Position numbers and translations under genes: made by a program. Under the pieces are notes generated by a model that was given only the letters and a program-made list of their open reading frames with translations, did no database searches and was not told the origin of the DNA. A stretch of 64,000 nucleotides of DNA from Shewanella electrica (GTDB taxonomy: Bacteria > Pseudomonadota > Gammaproteobacteria > Enterobacterales > Shewanellaceae). The DNA is taken from contig NZ_JAKOGG010000002.1 of the NCBI RefSeq assembly GCF_022321485.1, forward strand, positions 434,001 to 498,000. Reading direction: 5' to 3'. Positions 52,187 to 61,077 of this stretch are shown one piece after another (within the stretch, counting starts at the first letter, position 1; the number at the start of each line of letters is the position of its first letter).

Positions 52187-53739
52187 AGTCCGCCCCCCAT
52201 CTTGATGGCGCTGATCACTGCTTGCGCTTTTTGGCGCGTTTCTTCGGCTTCTAACATCGGCTCAGAATCGTAAACGACACCGGCACCAGCTTGGATGTAG
52301 GCTTTGTTGTCACGCACAAATGCTGAGCGGATAACAATACAGGTATCCATATCACCTAAGCCGTTGATATAACCCACGGCGCCGCCGTAACTGCCACGAC
52401 GAGTTTGTTCTACTTCGCGAATGAGTTGTGCCGCTCGCACCTTGGGCGCGCCCACTAACGTGCCCATATTCATACAGGCTTGGTAGGCGTGCAGGGTATC
52501 GAGATCTTTACGCAGTTGGCCGGTCACGCGGCTCACGAGATGCATCACGTGTGAGTAGCGGTCAACTTTCAGCAACTCGGCCACTTTGCGGGTACCGCTT
52601 TCGCAAATGCGGGCGATGTCGTTACGGGCTAAATCGACTAGCATGATGTGTTCAGATAGCTCTTTTTTATCGAGGCGTAACTCAAGTTCGATACGGCCAT
52701 CCAAATCGTCATCGATATTGCCATCGGCATCTTTACCGCGTTTGCGGGTGCCAGCAATAGGATACATCTCCACTTGGTTGGTAGACGCTTCATATTTGAT
52801 GGCACTTTCTGGCGATGCACCAAATAGCGTGAAGTCTTCAGCGCGCATGTAGAACATGTAGGGGCTTGGGTTGGTCATACGCAGCGCACGATAGGCGCCC
52901 ATGGGGTTTGGGCATGGCATTTTGAAACAACGTGAAGGTACGACTTGGAAGATATCGCCAGCGCGAATGTGCTCTTTTAATGTTTCCACTTGCGCGGCAT
53001 ATTCTTCGTTGCTGACGCTGGCCTGCGGTTCTTCTCTCACGCCGACCAAGCTAGGGATCTTAGGTAGACTAAGTGCTAGCTTAATGATCTCTTGGCGACG
53101 CGTATTTAGCGTCTCGGCAACTTCGGCGTTGTCAGTAAATTGATGGGTAACTACTTCGGCAGTGTGCTGCTGATGGTCAACAATCACCAAGGTTTCAGCC
53201 AGATAGAACAGGTAGTCGGGGCAGGTGTTTTCGGCTTGCTCCACCTTCGGCAGTGGCTCAACTGCTGCGATGAGGTCATAACCTAACACGCCGCCCAAAT
53301 GCAGGCCTTCAAAACATTGCTCCCCCTGCATTTTGATGCCGCGCTGCAACAAGCGTAACCCTTCTAACGGCGATAACGCTTTGAGACGCGCATCTTCGTC
53401 GAGCAGGCCACTCGGATGTTTGAAGGTGACAATCACTTCACGTTGTTGGCGAATGACTTTGGCGTGCGGTTGGAAGAAATCGGCAACGCCTCCCAGTAAC
53501 GCCACGCCATTTTTTGTAAATGCGCTGAAGGTGACGGTTTGACCGAGGCAGGAGATGGTTAACGCTGCGTGACTCAGGATGATGCTTTTCAGGCTGTCTT
53601 TGCTGTCGATCTCGGCTGATTCTAACAGCATGGTATTAGGACGGTTTTCAGTGAGCAGATGATATAGCCGTAGCGGATCATCGTGGTACGTCATCGCTTG
53701 TCGTTGATATTGGACTCGCGCAATCTGAGAGATGTTCAT
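52183..53739 (-). CDS. trpE: Anthranilate synthase component I
   Basis: A 518-residue chorismate-using enzyme, first step of the tryptophan branch. The N-terminal LLESAEIDSKDSLKSI block includes residues of the tryptophan feedback site. The chorismate domain shows VVPSRCFKMPCPNP, YMFYMRAEDFTLFGASPES, PIAGTRKRGKDADGN, LVDLARNDIARICE and GTLVGAPKVRAAQLI. Expected to be inhibited by tryptophan. Preceded by the trpL/attenuator region at 53803-53931. Confidence 0.97.
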   Translation of the reverse strand: MNISQIARVQYQRQAMTYHDDPLRLYHLLTENRPNTMLLESAEIDSKDSLKSIILSHAALTISCLGQTVTFSAFTKNGVALLGGVADFFQPHAKVIRQQREVIVTFKHPSGLLDEDARLKALSPLEGLRLLQRGIKMQGEQCFEGLHLGGVLGYDLIAAVEPLPKVEQAENTCPDYLFYLAETLVIVDHQQHTAEVVTHQFTDNAEVAETLNTRRQEIIKLALSLPKIPSLVGVREEPQASVSNEEYAAQVETLKEHIRAGDIFQVVPSRCFKMPCPNPMGAYRALRMTNPSPYMFYMRAEDFTLFGASPESAIKYEASTNQVEMYPIAGTRKRGKDADGNIDDDLDGRIELELRLDKKELSEHIMLVDLARNDIARICESGTRKVAELLKVDRYSHVMHLVSRVTGQLRKDLDTLHAYQACMNMGTLVGAPKVRAAQLIREVEQTRRGSYGGAVGYINGLGDMDTCIVIRSAFVRDNKAYIQAGAGVVYDSEPMLEAEETRQKAQAVISAIKMGGGL

Positions 53740-53802
53740 TTCACAATCCTGTTGATGCTAGTTGCTTTGCCTGCTTACTGAGAACTTCTGTCGCAGAAAC
53801 GA

Positions 53803-53827
53803 AGAAGCCCGCATTAAGCGGGCTTCT
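53803..53827 (-). terminator. trp operon attenuator
   Basis: AGAAGCCCGC / GCGGGCTTCT, a 10-bp stem around five bases, followed on the minus strand by the T-rich TCGTTTCT. It lies between the leader peptide gene and trpE. The GCGGG just after the leader stop (about 53870-53874) can pair with the CCCGC of the stem as an alternative antiterminator. Confidence 0.88.
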
Positions 53828-53874
53828 CGTTGAATTTTGCTGATTTACATATACAGCGCTTCACACCACCCGCG

Positions 53875-53931
53875 TTAAGGGAAGTGCCACCACCAAACAG
53901 TGTGTAATGAAGCGAAGTTAATAGCGTACAT
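53875..53931 (-). CDS. trpL: trp leader peptide
   Basis: A short frame coding MYAINFASLHTVWWWHFP, 18 residues with three consecutive Trp codons near its end, preceded by AAAGGAAA. Ribosome stalling on TGG TGG TGG when charged tRNA-Trp is scarce would favour the antiterminator and let trpE-A be transcribed. It is too short for standard gene finders. The position 130 bp before trpE and the attenuator hairpin between them confirm it. Confidence 0.93.
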   Translation of the reverse strand: MYAINFASLHTVWWWHFP

Positions 53932-53964
53932 AAATCAAAAATTTCCTTTCAGTTAGTGGCTAAT

Positions 53965-53993
53965 AGAAGACCCGACTCTGGCATGAATGTCAA
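53965..53993 (-). promoter_or_regulatory. Probable trp operon promoter
   Basis: TTGACA (minus strand, 53988-53993) is a perfect -35; at 17-bp spacing the -10 is poor (TCTTCT), with TCTATT slightly further. It is about 35 bp before trpL. A TrpR operator was not clearly recognised. Confidence 0.45.
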
Positions 53994-54077
53994 CGGCAAA
54001 TGTATAAATATTGAAAATTAATTGTGTTACACATGTCAGCATCGCTTTTTGTGATGGAATGCCAGTACAATATCGCC

Positions 54078-54938
54078 ATGATCACAGAACTTACATCAAT
54101 AGATCTGCACTGTCACTCGACAGCATCAGATGGTCACCTTTCTCCCGCTGACATTGTGGCTCGTGCCATGGCGCAGGGCGTGGATGTGTTGGCGATTACT
54201 GATCACGATACAGTTGCAGGCTTGCCTGAAGCGCACGCTTTCAATCAACAGCAAGCAACACCACTGACGTTAGTCAACGGCGTGGAGATTTCTACTCGCT
54301 GGCACGCTTATGACATTCACATTGTTGGGTTAGGCTTTGACCGCGAACAGCCAGAGCTGCTGGCGTTTATGGAAAACCAACGCGAACTACGAGAAGCCCG
54401 TGCCAAAGAGATTGGTACTCGGCTCGAAAAGGCGGGTATTGCTGGCGCATATGAGGGGGCCAAGGCGCTCGCAGGCGAGGCTGCTATTAGCCGCGCGCAT
54501 TATGCCCGCTTCTTGGTGGAACAGGGCATCGTCGATGATATCGGCAAAGTCTTTAAACGGTATTTAGCCCGCGGTAAAACCGGATATGTACCAAATAATT
54601 GGGGCGATATGGCAACGGCTATCAGCCTGATTCATAATGCGGGCGGCATTGCAGTACTGGCTCATCCGAGCGGTTATCAATTAAGTGGCAAGTGGTTAAA
54701 ACGCTTGGTGAACGACTTTGCTGAAGCGGGCGGCACCGCCATTGAAGTCGTGCTCGGGCAGCAGTCTCCCGACGATTTAGTACAACTGGGCGCGTTGGCA
54801 AACCAGCGCGGCTTATATGCCTCTGTCGGCAGCGATTTTCATTTTCCCGGCCGTTGGCTGGAGTTGGGGCGTAATTTAAAACGTCCAAAAGGGTTGCAGT
54901 GGGTGTGGCAGTCCCCGCAATGGAAGGTAAATTTATGA
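54078..54938 (+). CDS. rnm: PHP-domain 5'-3' exonuclease RNase AM (TrpH/YciV)
   Basis: A 286-residue PHP-domain enzyme: metal ligands in IDLHCHSTASDGHLSP, ITDHDTVAGLPEAH, VEISTRWHAYDIHIVGLGFD, VLAHPSGYQL and VGSDFHFPGRW. E. coli RNase AM removes 5' ends of rRNA and small RNAs. ATG 54078 starts the conserved core; in-frame starts upstream (54054, 54024) lack ribosome sites, so the start is not certain. Divergent from trp, and first of a translationally linked series with yciO. Confidence 0.9.
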   Translation: MITELTSIDLHCHSTASDGHLSPADIVARAMAQGVDVLAITDHDTVAGLPEAHAFNQQQATPLTLVNGVEISTRWHAYDIHIVGLGFDREQPELLAFMENQRELREARAKEIGTRLEKAGIAGAYEGAKALAGEAAISRAHYARFLVEQGIVDDIGKVFKRYLARGKTGYVPNNWGDMATAISLIHNAGGIAVLAHPSGYQLSGKWLKRLVNDFAEAGGTAIEVVLGQQSPDDLVQLGALANQRGLYASVGSDFHFPGRWLELGRNLKRPKGLQWVWQSPQWKVNL

Positions 54939-55555
54939 GTCAGTTTTTTTATGTACATGAGGTGAATCCTCAACCCCGTTTAATCAACCAAGCGGTAAGC
55001 ATTTTGCGCAACGGCGGCGTGATTGTGTATCCGACCGATTCCGGCTATGCGTTGGGCTGTATGATTGGCGATAAAAACGCTATGACCCGCATCGGACGCA
55101 TTCGACAACTGGGAGAAAACCACGAGTACACCTTAATGTGCCGTGATTTGTCCGAGCTATCTACCTATGCCCGCGTTGATAACCAAGCGTTTCGCGTGTT
55201 AAAAAATAACACGCCGGGGCCATACACGTTTATTTTCAAAGCCACCAAAGATGTGCCGCGTCGTCTGCAAAACGAGAAAAAACGCACTATTGGTATTCGT
55301 GTGCCAAATAACGTGATTGCGCTGGCGCTGCTGGAAGCATTGGAAGAGCCGCTGATGTCGACCAGTTTGATTCTGCCGGGCAACGATTTTACCGAATCCG
55401 ATCCTGAGCAGATCCGTGATGAATTGGAACACCAAGTCGACGCGATTTTGAGTGGTGGTTATCTCGGCGAGAAGCCAACGACAGTGATTGATATGTCGGA
55501 TGACAGCATGACCATTTTGCGTGAAGGCTCTGGCGACGTTACGCCATTTTTGTAA
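54935..55555 (+). CDS. yciO: YciO (Sua5/YrdC family)
   Basis: A 206-residue Sua5/YrdC-domain protein: VIVYPTDSGYALGCMIGDKNAM, RIRQLGENHEYTLMCRDLSEL, and GIRVPNNVIALALLEALEEPLMSTS. Homologues make threonylcarbamoyl-AMP for tRNA t6A; YciO itself has a weaker, less defined activity. ATG overlaps the rnm stop (ATGA), so translation is coupled. The usual genome partner of rnm. Confidence 0.92.
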   Translation: MSQFFYVHEVNPQPRLINQAVSILRNGGVIVYPTDSGYALGCMIGDKNAMTRIGRIRQLGENHEYTLMCRDLSELSTYARVDNQAFRVLKNNTPGPYTFIFKATKDVPRRLQNEKKRTIGIRVPNNVIALALLEALEEPLMSTSLILPGNDFTESDPEQIRDELEHQVDAILSGGYLGEKPTTVIDMSDDSMTILREGSGDVTPFL

Positions 55556-55572
55556 GGTAGCACCACGCCAGC

Positions 55573-56376
55573 ATGACGTTATCGAGTGAAGGAATACAGC
55601 AAAGTTTGCCTCTGGCAGTGGTGCGCGGTGAAGCGTTTACCGAACTGCCTGCGGATCTGTTTATTCCGCCAGAAGCCCTAGCGGTATTTTTGGAAGCCTT
55701 TGAGGGACCACTCGATCTCTTGTTGTATCTGATCCGTAAACAAAAACTCGATGTGGTGGATTTGCCGTTGCAGCAGATTACCGCGCAATATCTGGAATAC
55801 ATTGAGATGTTGCAGGGCGCACGGGTCGAGTTAGCGGCGGATTATTTGGTGATGGCGGCCACGCTAGCGGAAATTAAATCGCGCTTACTGTTGCCGCGGC
55901 CAGAGCTGGAAATGGAAGAAGAAGAGGAAGATCCGCGGGCGGTATTGATCCGTCAGTTGAAAGCCTATGAAACCATTAAAGACGCCGCCGTCAACTTAGA
56001 CGAACTCCCTCGATTGCAACGTGATGTATTTGCTGCCACCGCGGTGCCTGCCCCCGACATTCGCCCCAAGCAAATTCCGCCGTCAGTGAGTTTACGTGAA
56101 ATCGCGCTGGCGTTTGGCGAAGTGCTGAAACGTATCGAAGCCAGTGGCGACCATCAAGTGCGGCAGGAGCAGTTATCCACCCGCGAACGCATGAGCCAGA
56201 TTTTGATGAAACTTTCTAGTGAGCACTACACGCCATTTACTGAGTTATTTGAGTTGAGTGAAGGCCGTGCTGGTGTGGTGGTGAGTTTTCTAGCGTTGAT
56301 GGAATTGGTCAAAGAGTTGCTGGTGGAGTTGGTGCAGACCGAACCGTTTGCGCCAATTTATTTGAAAGCATTTTAG
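55573..56376 (+). CDS. scpA: Segregation and condensation protein A
   Basis: A 267-residue kleisin: N-terminal FLEAFEGPLDLLLYLIRKQKLDVVDLPLQQIT contacts the SMC/MukB-type neck, ADYLVMAATLAEIKSRLLLPR follows, an acidic EEEEEDPR linker, then a C-terminal winged helix (VSFLALMELVKELLVELVQ) for the head. With ScpB it regulates condensin-like SMC for chromosome folding. Start 17 bp after yciO. Confidence 0.93.
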   Translation: MTLSSEGIQQSLPLAVVRGEAFTELPADLFIPPEALAVFLEAFEGPLDLLLYLIRKQKLDVVDLPLQQITAQYLEYIEMLQGARVELAADYLVMAATLAEIKSRLLLPRPELEMEEEEEDPRAVLIRQLKAYETIKDAAVNLDELPRLQRDVFAATAVPAPDIRPKQIPPSVSLREIALAFGEVLKRIEASGDHQVRQEQLSTRERMSQILMKLSSEHYTPFTELFELSEGRAGVVVSFLALMELVKELLVELVQTEPFAPIYLKAF

Positions 56377-56387
56377 GATGTGACGCC

Positions 56388-56990
56388 GTGGCGCAAATTA
56401 ATAATCTACAATTAAAACAGTTGGTTGAAGCTGCAATTTTTGTACAAGGCAAGGCGGTAACGCTTAAAACCCTGCGCGAAACCGTGCTGGCTGACTATGC
56501 CGTATCACGCGAGCGCTTAAAAGCGGTCGTGGATGAACTGGTGGTAGATTACCAAGAACGCGGCGTGCAGTTAGTCAAAGTTGCTGGTGGTTATCGCTTT
56601 CAAACTCGCGACAGTTTGAGTATTGCGCTGCAGAGTTTATGGCAAGAACAAGCACCACGATACAGCCGTGCCACCTTAGAAACGCTGGCGGTTATTGCTT
56701 ATCGTCAACCCGTAACACGCGGCGAAATTGAAGCGGTACGCGGTGTGGCGGTAAGCAGCCAAATCATTAAAAATCTGGCTGATCGCGGCTGGATTAAAGC
56801 CGTTGGTCACAAAGAAGTGCCCGGTCGGCCATCACTTTATGCCACAACGGCTGAGTTTCTGGGCTATTTTGGCTTAGACACCTTGCGTGATCTGCCACCG
56901 CTGACCGATGCCGAATCGTTAGATGCGGTATTCTCCGGCATGAAAAATGTGCCAGAAGAGCCGGAAGTATCAGAAACGCCGCTTCAATAG
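56388..56990 (+). CDS. scpB: Segregation and condensation protein B
   Basis: A 200-residue double winged-helix protein that binds ScpA: LKQLVEAAIFVQGKAVTLKTLRE, VAGGYRFQTRDS, TLETLAVIAYRQPVTRGEIEAVRGV and GRPSLYATTAEFLGYFGL. GTG start, 11 bp after scpA. Acidic C-terminal tail as usual. Confidence 0.93.
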   Translation: MAQINNLQLKQLVEAAIFVQGKAVTLKTLRETVLADYAVSRERLKAVVDELVVDYQERGVQLVKVAGGYRFQTRDSLSIALQSLWQEQAPRYSRATLETLAVIAYRQPVTRGEIEAVRGVAVSSQIIKNLADRGWIKAVGHKEVPGRPSLYATTAEFLGYFGLDTLRDLPPLTDAESLDAVFSGMKNVPEEPEVSETPLQ

Positions 56991-57200
56991 CAGCTGATGA
57001 CGATTGTTCCGCCAAGCCTTGTCCACTTTGTAGGATTTTTTCATGCATCGTTGAGCGAATTTCTATCAGCTCAAGCATTCCTCATGTATAATCGCGGGCT
57101 GCCTTACTGCTGTTTGGCCGCTGAGTGATTCCGCCCTTTGCCAATCATCTTTTGATGGAAGCAGTAACCGATAAACATTTATCAAATAAGTGAATTTTAC

Positions 57201-58085
57201 ATGAGTGAAAAATTGCAGAAAGTCTTGGCCCGAGCAGGCCATGGCTCCCGTCGTGAGATGGAGGCATGGATTGCTGCAGGCCGGGTGAGTGTCGAAGGCG
57301 AGATCGCCACATTAGGTGACCGTATCGAAGCCGACGCCAAAGTGCGTATCGATGGCCGCCTGGTATCGCTCAAGTCAGCCGATGAAGTGATTTGTCGTGT
57401 GCTGGCTTATCACAAACCAGAAGGGGAGATCTGCTCCCGTAAAGATCCTGAAGGTCGTCCAACGGTATTTGACCGTTTGCCACGTACCAAAGACAGCCGC
57501 TGGGTTGCCGTAGGTCGTTTAGACATTAACACCTCAGGGCTGTTGCTGTTTACCTCTGACGGTGAACTGGCTAACCGTTTGATGCACCCATCTAGCGAAG
57601 TTGAGCGTGAATACGCCGTACGTACGTTTGGTGAAGTGACTGACGCTACCGTACAGCAACTGCGTACCGGCGTGACCTTGGAAGATGGTCCAGCTCAATT
57701 TGATGCGATCAAATCGGCAGGTGGTGAAGGTATCAACCAATGGTGGCACGTGGTGCTGCGTGAAGGGCGTAACCGCGAAGTACGTCGTCTGTGGGAAGCC
57801 GTCAGTGTGCAAGTTAGCCGCCTGATCCGTGTGCGCTATGGCATGATCGAGTTGCCAAAAACCTTGCCTCGCGGCGGTTGGCTGGAGTTGCCGCTTGACC
57901 AAGTAAACTATCTGCGTCAAATCGCTGGTTTACAAGCGGAAGAGCGTTCACTGCTGGGGATGGACAAACACAGTGTGGCGCGTGCTCAAGTGCGTAGCGC
58001 TAAGGTGCGCCGTGCGGTGCGTAAGCACAAAACCACTGGCACTGCGAGCAATGGCCGCAAAGCGCCAACTCGTACCCGTAGCTAA
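57201..58085 (+). CDS. rluB: 23S rRNA pseudouridine synthase B
   Basis: A 294-residue RsuA-family enzyme modifying U2605 of 23S rRNA. S4 RNA-binding domain 1-50 ([22 protein letters not shown]), catalytic Asp in [38 protein letters not shown], and [16 protein letters not shown] basic C-terminal tail (RRAVRKHK) follows. 210 bp after scpB, with its own terminator. Confidence 0.95.
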   Translation: MSEKLQKVLARAGHGSRREMEAWIAAGRVSVEGEIATLGDRIEADAKVRIDGRLVSLKSADEVICRVLAYHKPEGEICSRKDPEGRPTVFDRLPRTKDSRWVAVGRLDINTSGLLLFTSDGELANRLMHPSSEVEREYAVRTFGEVTDATVQQLRTGVTLEDGPAQFDAIKSAGGEGINQWWHVVLREGRNREVRRLWEAVSVQVSRLIRVRYGMIELPKTLPRGGWLELPLDQVNYLRQIAGLQAEERSLLGMDKHSVARAQVRSAKVRRAVRKHKTTGTASNGRKAPTRTRS

Positions 58086-58107
58086 GGTTACGACGCTGCT
58101 TGTTCCA

Positions 58108-58135
58108 ACAAAAGGCCGCATTTGCGGCCTTTTGT
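58108..58135 (+). terminator. Terminator of rluB
   Basis: ACAAAAGGCCGCA and TGCGGCCTTTTGT, 13-bp perfect stem with a T4 tract in its 3' arm, 22 bp after the stop. Confidence 0.92.
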
Positions 58136-58168
58136 GTTATATAAATGGAAAAAACGTCGGAGCACACC

Positions 58169-59092
58169 ATGAAACTGCTGAGTTGCCAGCGCATATGGGA
58201 TCAGGCAAATCACAATGCGTTTACTGATCTTTGTGAGTTTAACGGCCATCTTTACACCGTGTTTAGAGAAGGTGCGGAACACATATCACCTGATGGTGCG
58301 TTCAGATTACTCAGTAGCAACGATGATGGTGAACATTGGCAAAGTGTGGCGCATTTCACCTCGCCGATAGCGGATTTAAGAGACGGCAAACTGTTAGTCG
58401 CCAACGGTCGGTTATGGGTGTTTGGTGCGGCGGCAATGCATGATAAAACGCCGTTACAGTCGTTGATGTGGTACTCAGATAATGGCGTCGACTGGAGTGA
58501 AACGACGGAAGTTGGCGAGCGCGGTTATTGGTTGTGGGGGCTAACGGTTGCTGCTGATGGCGTTTACGGTGTGGGTTATCGCGCGGGGGCTGATGGTGAT
58601 ACCCGTTTGTATCGCAGTGACTTGCCGCATGCAGATAAGTTGTTGGTGTTTATGCCATTGTTGGCGCCGCTGCAAGCAGATGGTTATGTTAACGAATCTG
58701 CCTTGTTGTTTGAGCAGCATCAAGCGGTGTGCTTGTTACGCCGAGATCCTGTGTGGGATAGCCAACGTAATGCGTTGTTTGGCCAATCTGTTTATCCTTA
58801 TTCCGAATGGCACTGGTGTGAATTAGATCAGCGCATCGGTGGGCCGGCGATGGTTCGATGTGGCGAGCGTTTGATTGCTATTGTACGCTTGTACGATCAA
58901 CGGGTACGAACAGCGGTCGTTGAAGTTGACCCGGTTAAGCAAACCATCATTGAACTGCTTAGCTTACCCTCTGGTGGTGATACCAGTTACGCTGGCATTG
59001 TGCAGCGAGATGAACAACTACTGGTGAGTTATTACTCCAGCCATGAAGGCAAAACGGCGATCTACTTTGCGCGTATCAACCTTGGGCAATAA
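58169..59092 (+). CDS. Beta-propeller protein of sialidase-like fold
   Basis: A 307-residue cytosolic protein. The N-terminal FREGAEHISPDGAFRLLSSNDDGEHW contains an Asp-box-like S.D.G..W, and MWYSDNGVDWSETTE a second, so six-bladed propeller repeats are likely. No signal peptide. ATG 58169 follows CGGAG. A catalytic sialidase triad was not made out, so enzyme activity is not claimed. Resembles uncharacterised exo-alpha-sialidase-fold proteins. Between rluB and the carboxypeptidase gene. Confidence 0.7.
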   Translation: MKLLSCQRIWDQANHNAFTDLCEFNGHLYTVFREGAEHISPDGAFRLLSSNDDGEHWQSVAHFTSPIADLRDGKLLVANGRLWVFGAAAMHDKTPLQSLMWYSDNGVDWSETTEVGERGYWLWGLTVAADGVYGVGYRAGADGDTRLYRSDLPHADKLLVFMPLLAPLQADGYVNESALLFEQHQAVCLLRRDPVWDSQRNALFGQSVYPYSEWHWCELDQRIGGPAMVRCGERLIAIVRLYDQRVRTAVVEVDPVKQTIIELLSLPSGGDTSYAGIVQRDEQLLVSYYSSHEGKTAIYFARINLGQ

Positions 59093-59113
59093 CAGCACGC
59101 CAACGAATAAAAA

Positions 59114-59135
59114 GGGCGCTTATCAGTAAGCGCCC
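59114..59135 (-). terminator. Terminator of M14 carboxypeptidase gene
   Basis: GGGCGCTTA TCAG TAAGCGCCC with an A5 run to its left (59109-59113), which is the U-tract for minus-strand transcripts. Nine bp past the carboxypeptidase stop. Confidence 0.88.
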
Positions 59136-59143
59136 AATCAGCT

Positions 59144-60052
59144 TTAGCGTTGCAGCAGAAAGTCCAACGCACCTTTCACCGCCGCCACTTGCGCTTGATT
59201 ACAGATATCGTCAGTTGCTTTAGGGCTATCAGGATACACTTCAGTGGTGCAACTGTAGGCCGCACCAGTAATACTGGCGCATAAGCCTAGCTGTTTGAGC
59301 GCATATTCGATCACGCCCGGTTGCACTACTGGTGAACCGATAATGTTGCCATCTTTGTCGGCGGGAGCAATGTGCGTCACCTTAGCAACGGCGTCGATAA
59401 TCGCTTTGTGGAATGCTGGCTGCGGGCTAGCGCTATCATCGACGTTATAAAAGCCATCTGGGATTTCGCCGGGAGCAATATATTTGCCATCGCGGGCGGC
59501 TAACGCGGGACGGAACTCAGTTTCATCGGTATCGGTGGTTTCGTGCAGGTCTATATGCGCTAAAAACTGCACTTGTTGCTCAGCAACTAACTGCATCAGT
59601 GCCGCGGATTCTTCGGCAGGGGAGTTTGCCACGAAGTTACGGTTAGGATCGAGCGCTAATGGATTCCAGCGGTTAATCACCTCATAACCCCAAGGGCTAA
59701 CGCACGGTGCAATCAGTAGATTAAAGTCAGCAAAATAATCCGCTGCGTAGTTTTTAGCAAATAACAATGCACCTTGTACACCGCTAGTTTCGTAGCCGTG
59801 CACTCCGCCTGTGACCAAAATACTCGGTTTGCTGTTATCCCAATTGGGGGATTTTAACGCAAATAGTGGGTAGCGCGTGGTGTCATAACTCAGGGCGCCG
59901 TATTGCACGATATCGAACTGCGGTGCCAGCGCGATAATTTTCTCAACGACTTCTGTTTGGTAGCTACGTTTAATGGTTTGTGTGGCACGCCACTGTTGTT
60001 TTTCTGCATCGCCCCAAGGAGTGCCGGGCGTGCCAATTGGATAATGTTGCAT
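59144..60052 (-). CDS. M14-family zinc carboxypeptidase
   Basis: A 302-residue metallopeptidase. Zinc ligands His and Glu in GGVHGYETSG, third His in LAHIDLHETTDTD, catalytic Glu in SCTTEVYPDSPK. No signal peptide. ATG 60052 has AGGAAA upstream; the longer frame to 60073 lacks one. It would cleave a C-terminal amino acid or cell-wall peptide in the cytosol. It is 29 bp downstream of yciK in the same orientation. Confidence 0.86.
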   Translation of the reverse strand: MQHYPIGTPGTPWGDAEKQQWRATQTIKRSYQTEVVEKIIALAPQFDIVQYGALSYDTTRYPLFALKSPNWDNSKPSILVTGGVHGYETSGVQGALLFAKNYAADYFADFNLLIAPCVSPWGYEVINRWNPLALDPNRNFVANSPAEESAALMQLVAEQQVQFLAHIDLHETTDTDETEFRPALAARDGKYIAPGEIPDGFYNVDDSASPQPAFHKAIIDAVAKVTHIAPADKDGNIIGSPVVQPGVIEYALKQLGLCASITGAAYSCTTEVYPDSPKATDDICNQAQVAAVKGALDFLLQR

Positions 60053-60081
60053 AAGGTTTCCTGTGTCGAACATCGTGATGA

Positions 60082-60819
60082 TTACTGGGCGTTGAACGCT
60101 TTGCCATTGTCGTTAAGGCTATCATCACCCATCAAATAGAGATAAACCGGCATGATGTCTGCTGGTGTTTTGAGTGTCATTGGATCTTCCGCGGGATAAG
60201 CGCTAGCACGCATGCTGGTGCGAGTGCCGCCCGGATTAATGCTGTTGGTGCGAATATTACTGTCTTCAAGTTCATCGGCAAGGGTTTGCATCATTCCTTC
60301 GGTGGCGAATTTAGAAATCGCGTAGGCGCCCCAAAAGGCTCGGCCTTTACGGCCAACACTGCTGGAGGTAAAGATAATTGAGGCGCTTGGTGCGGCGCGC
60401 AGTAACGGCATAACCGCTTGCGTGAGTGCCGCTTGAGCGGTGACGTTGACTTTGAGTACGGTTTCCAACGAATCAATATCCATCTGCTCAATTAACCCGA
60501 GACTGCCCAGCAAACTCGCATTATGAAGCAGGCCATCAAGGCGGCCAAACTCGTGCGTAACAAGCTGTGCCAGTTCGGCATACTGCGCCGTGGTTGCTGT
60601 TTGCAAATCCAAGGTAATGATTGCTGGTGTGGCGCCACCATTAGCGACAATTTCATCGTAAACCTGAATCAGTTTCTGCTCTGTGCGACCAAGTAAGACC
60701 ACTGTCGCGCCGTGAGCGGCGTAACTTAGCGCCGCTTGCTTACCAATGCCATCCCCAGCCCCGGTGATTAAAATGATTTTATTGGCGAGCAATGCCTGAG
60801 ATGGCTGATATTCGAACAT
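60082..60819 (-). CDS. yciK: Short-chain dehydrogenase YciK
   Basis: A 245-residue SDR: cofactor loop ITGAGDGIGKQAALSYA, LLHNASLLG, catalytic Ser in IFTSSSVGRKGRAFWGAYAISK (Tyr-x3-Lys), and INPGGTRTSMRA. Substrate unknown. YciK is a typical neighbour of the rluB/trp region in gammaproteobacteria. ATG at 60819; same strand as the carboxypeptidase and likely co-transcribed with it. Confidence 0.92.
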   Translation of the reverse strand: MFEYQPSQALLANKIILITGAGDGIGKQAALSYAAHGATVVLLGRTEQKLIQVYDEIVANGGATPAIITLDLQTATTAQYAELAQLVTHEFGRLDGLLHNASLLGSLGLIEQMDIDSLETVLKVNVTAQAALTQAVMPLLRAAPSASIIFTSSSVGRKGRAFWGAYAISKFATEGMMQTLADELEDSNIRTNSINPGGTRTSMRASAYPAEDPMTLKTPADIMPVYLYLMGDDSLNDNGKAFNAQ

Positions 60820-61077
60820 GTAATTTGGGTCCTTTTACGCGAAAAACCTTTTATATCGGCTATTTTACTAATATATTGCACGGGTTTTAAACACTCGTAT
60901 AAATAACGATATTTTTACTAAGATTCATTTGTTATTGTGATGTAGATAAATTTCGATTCATGGATTAACTTTGAACATGAATATTTAGCGTTCCGCTAAT
61001 GCGAATGCCTGCATATTGGGGTATCTAGGCTGTAATTTCGATGGAACACACTATTACAACAAGACTAAGGGTAAAAC

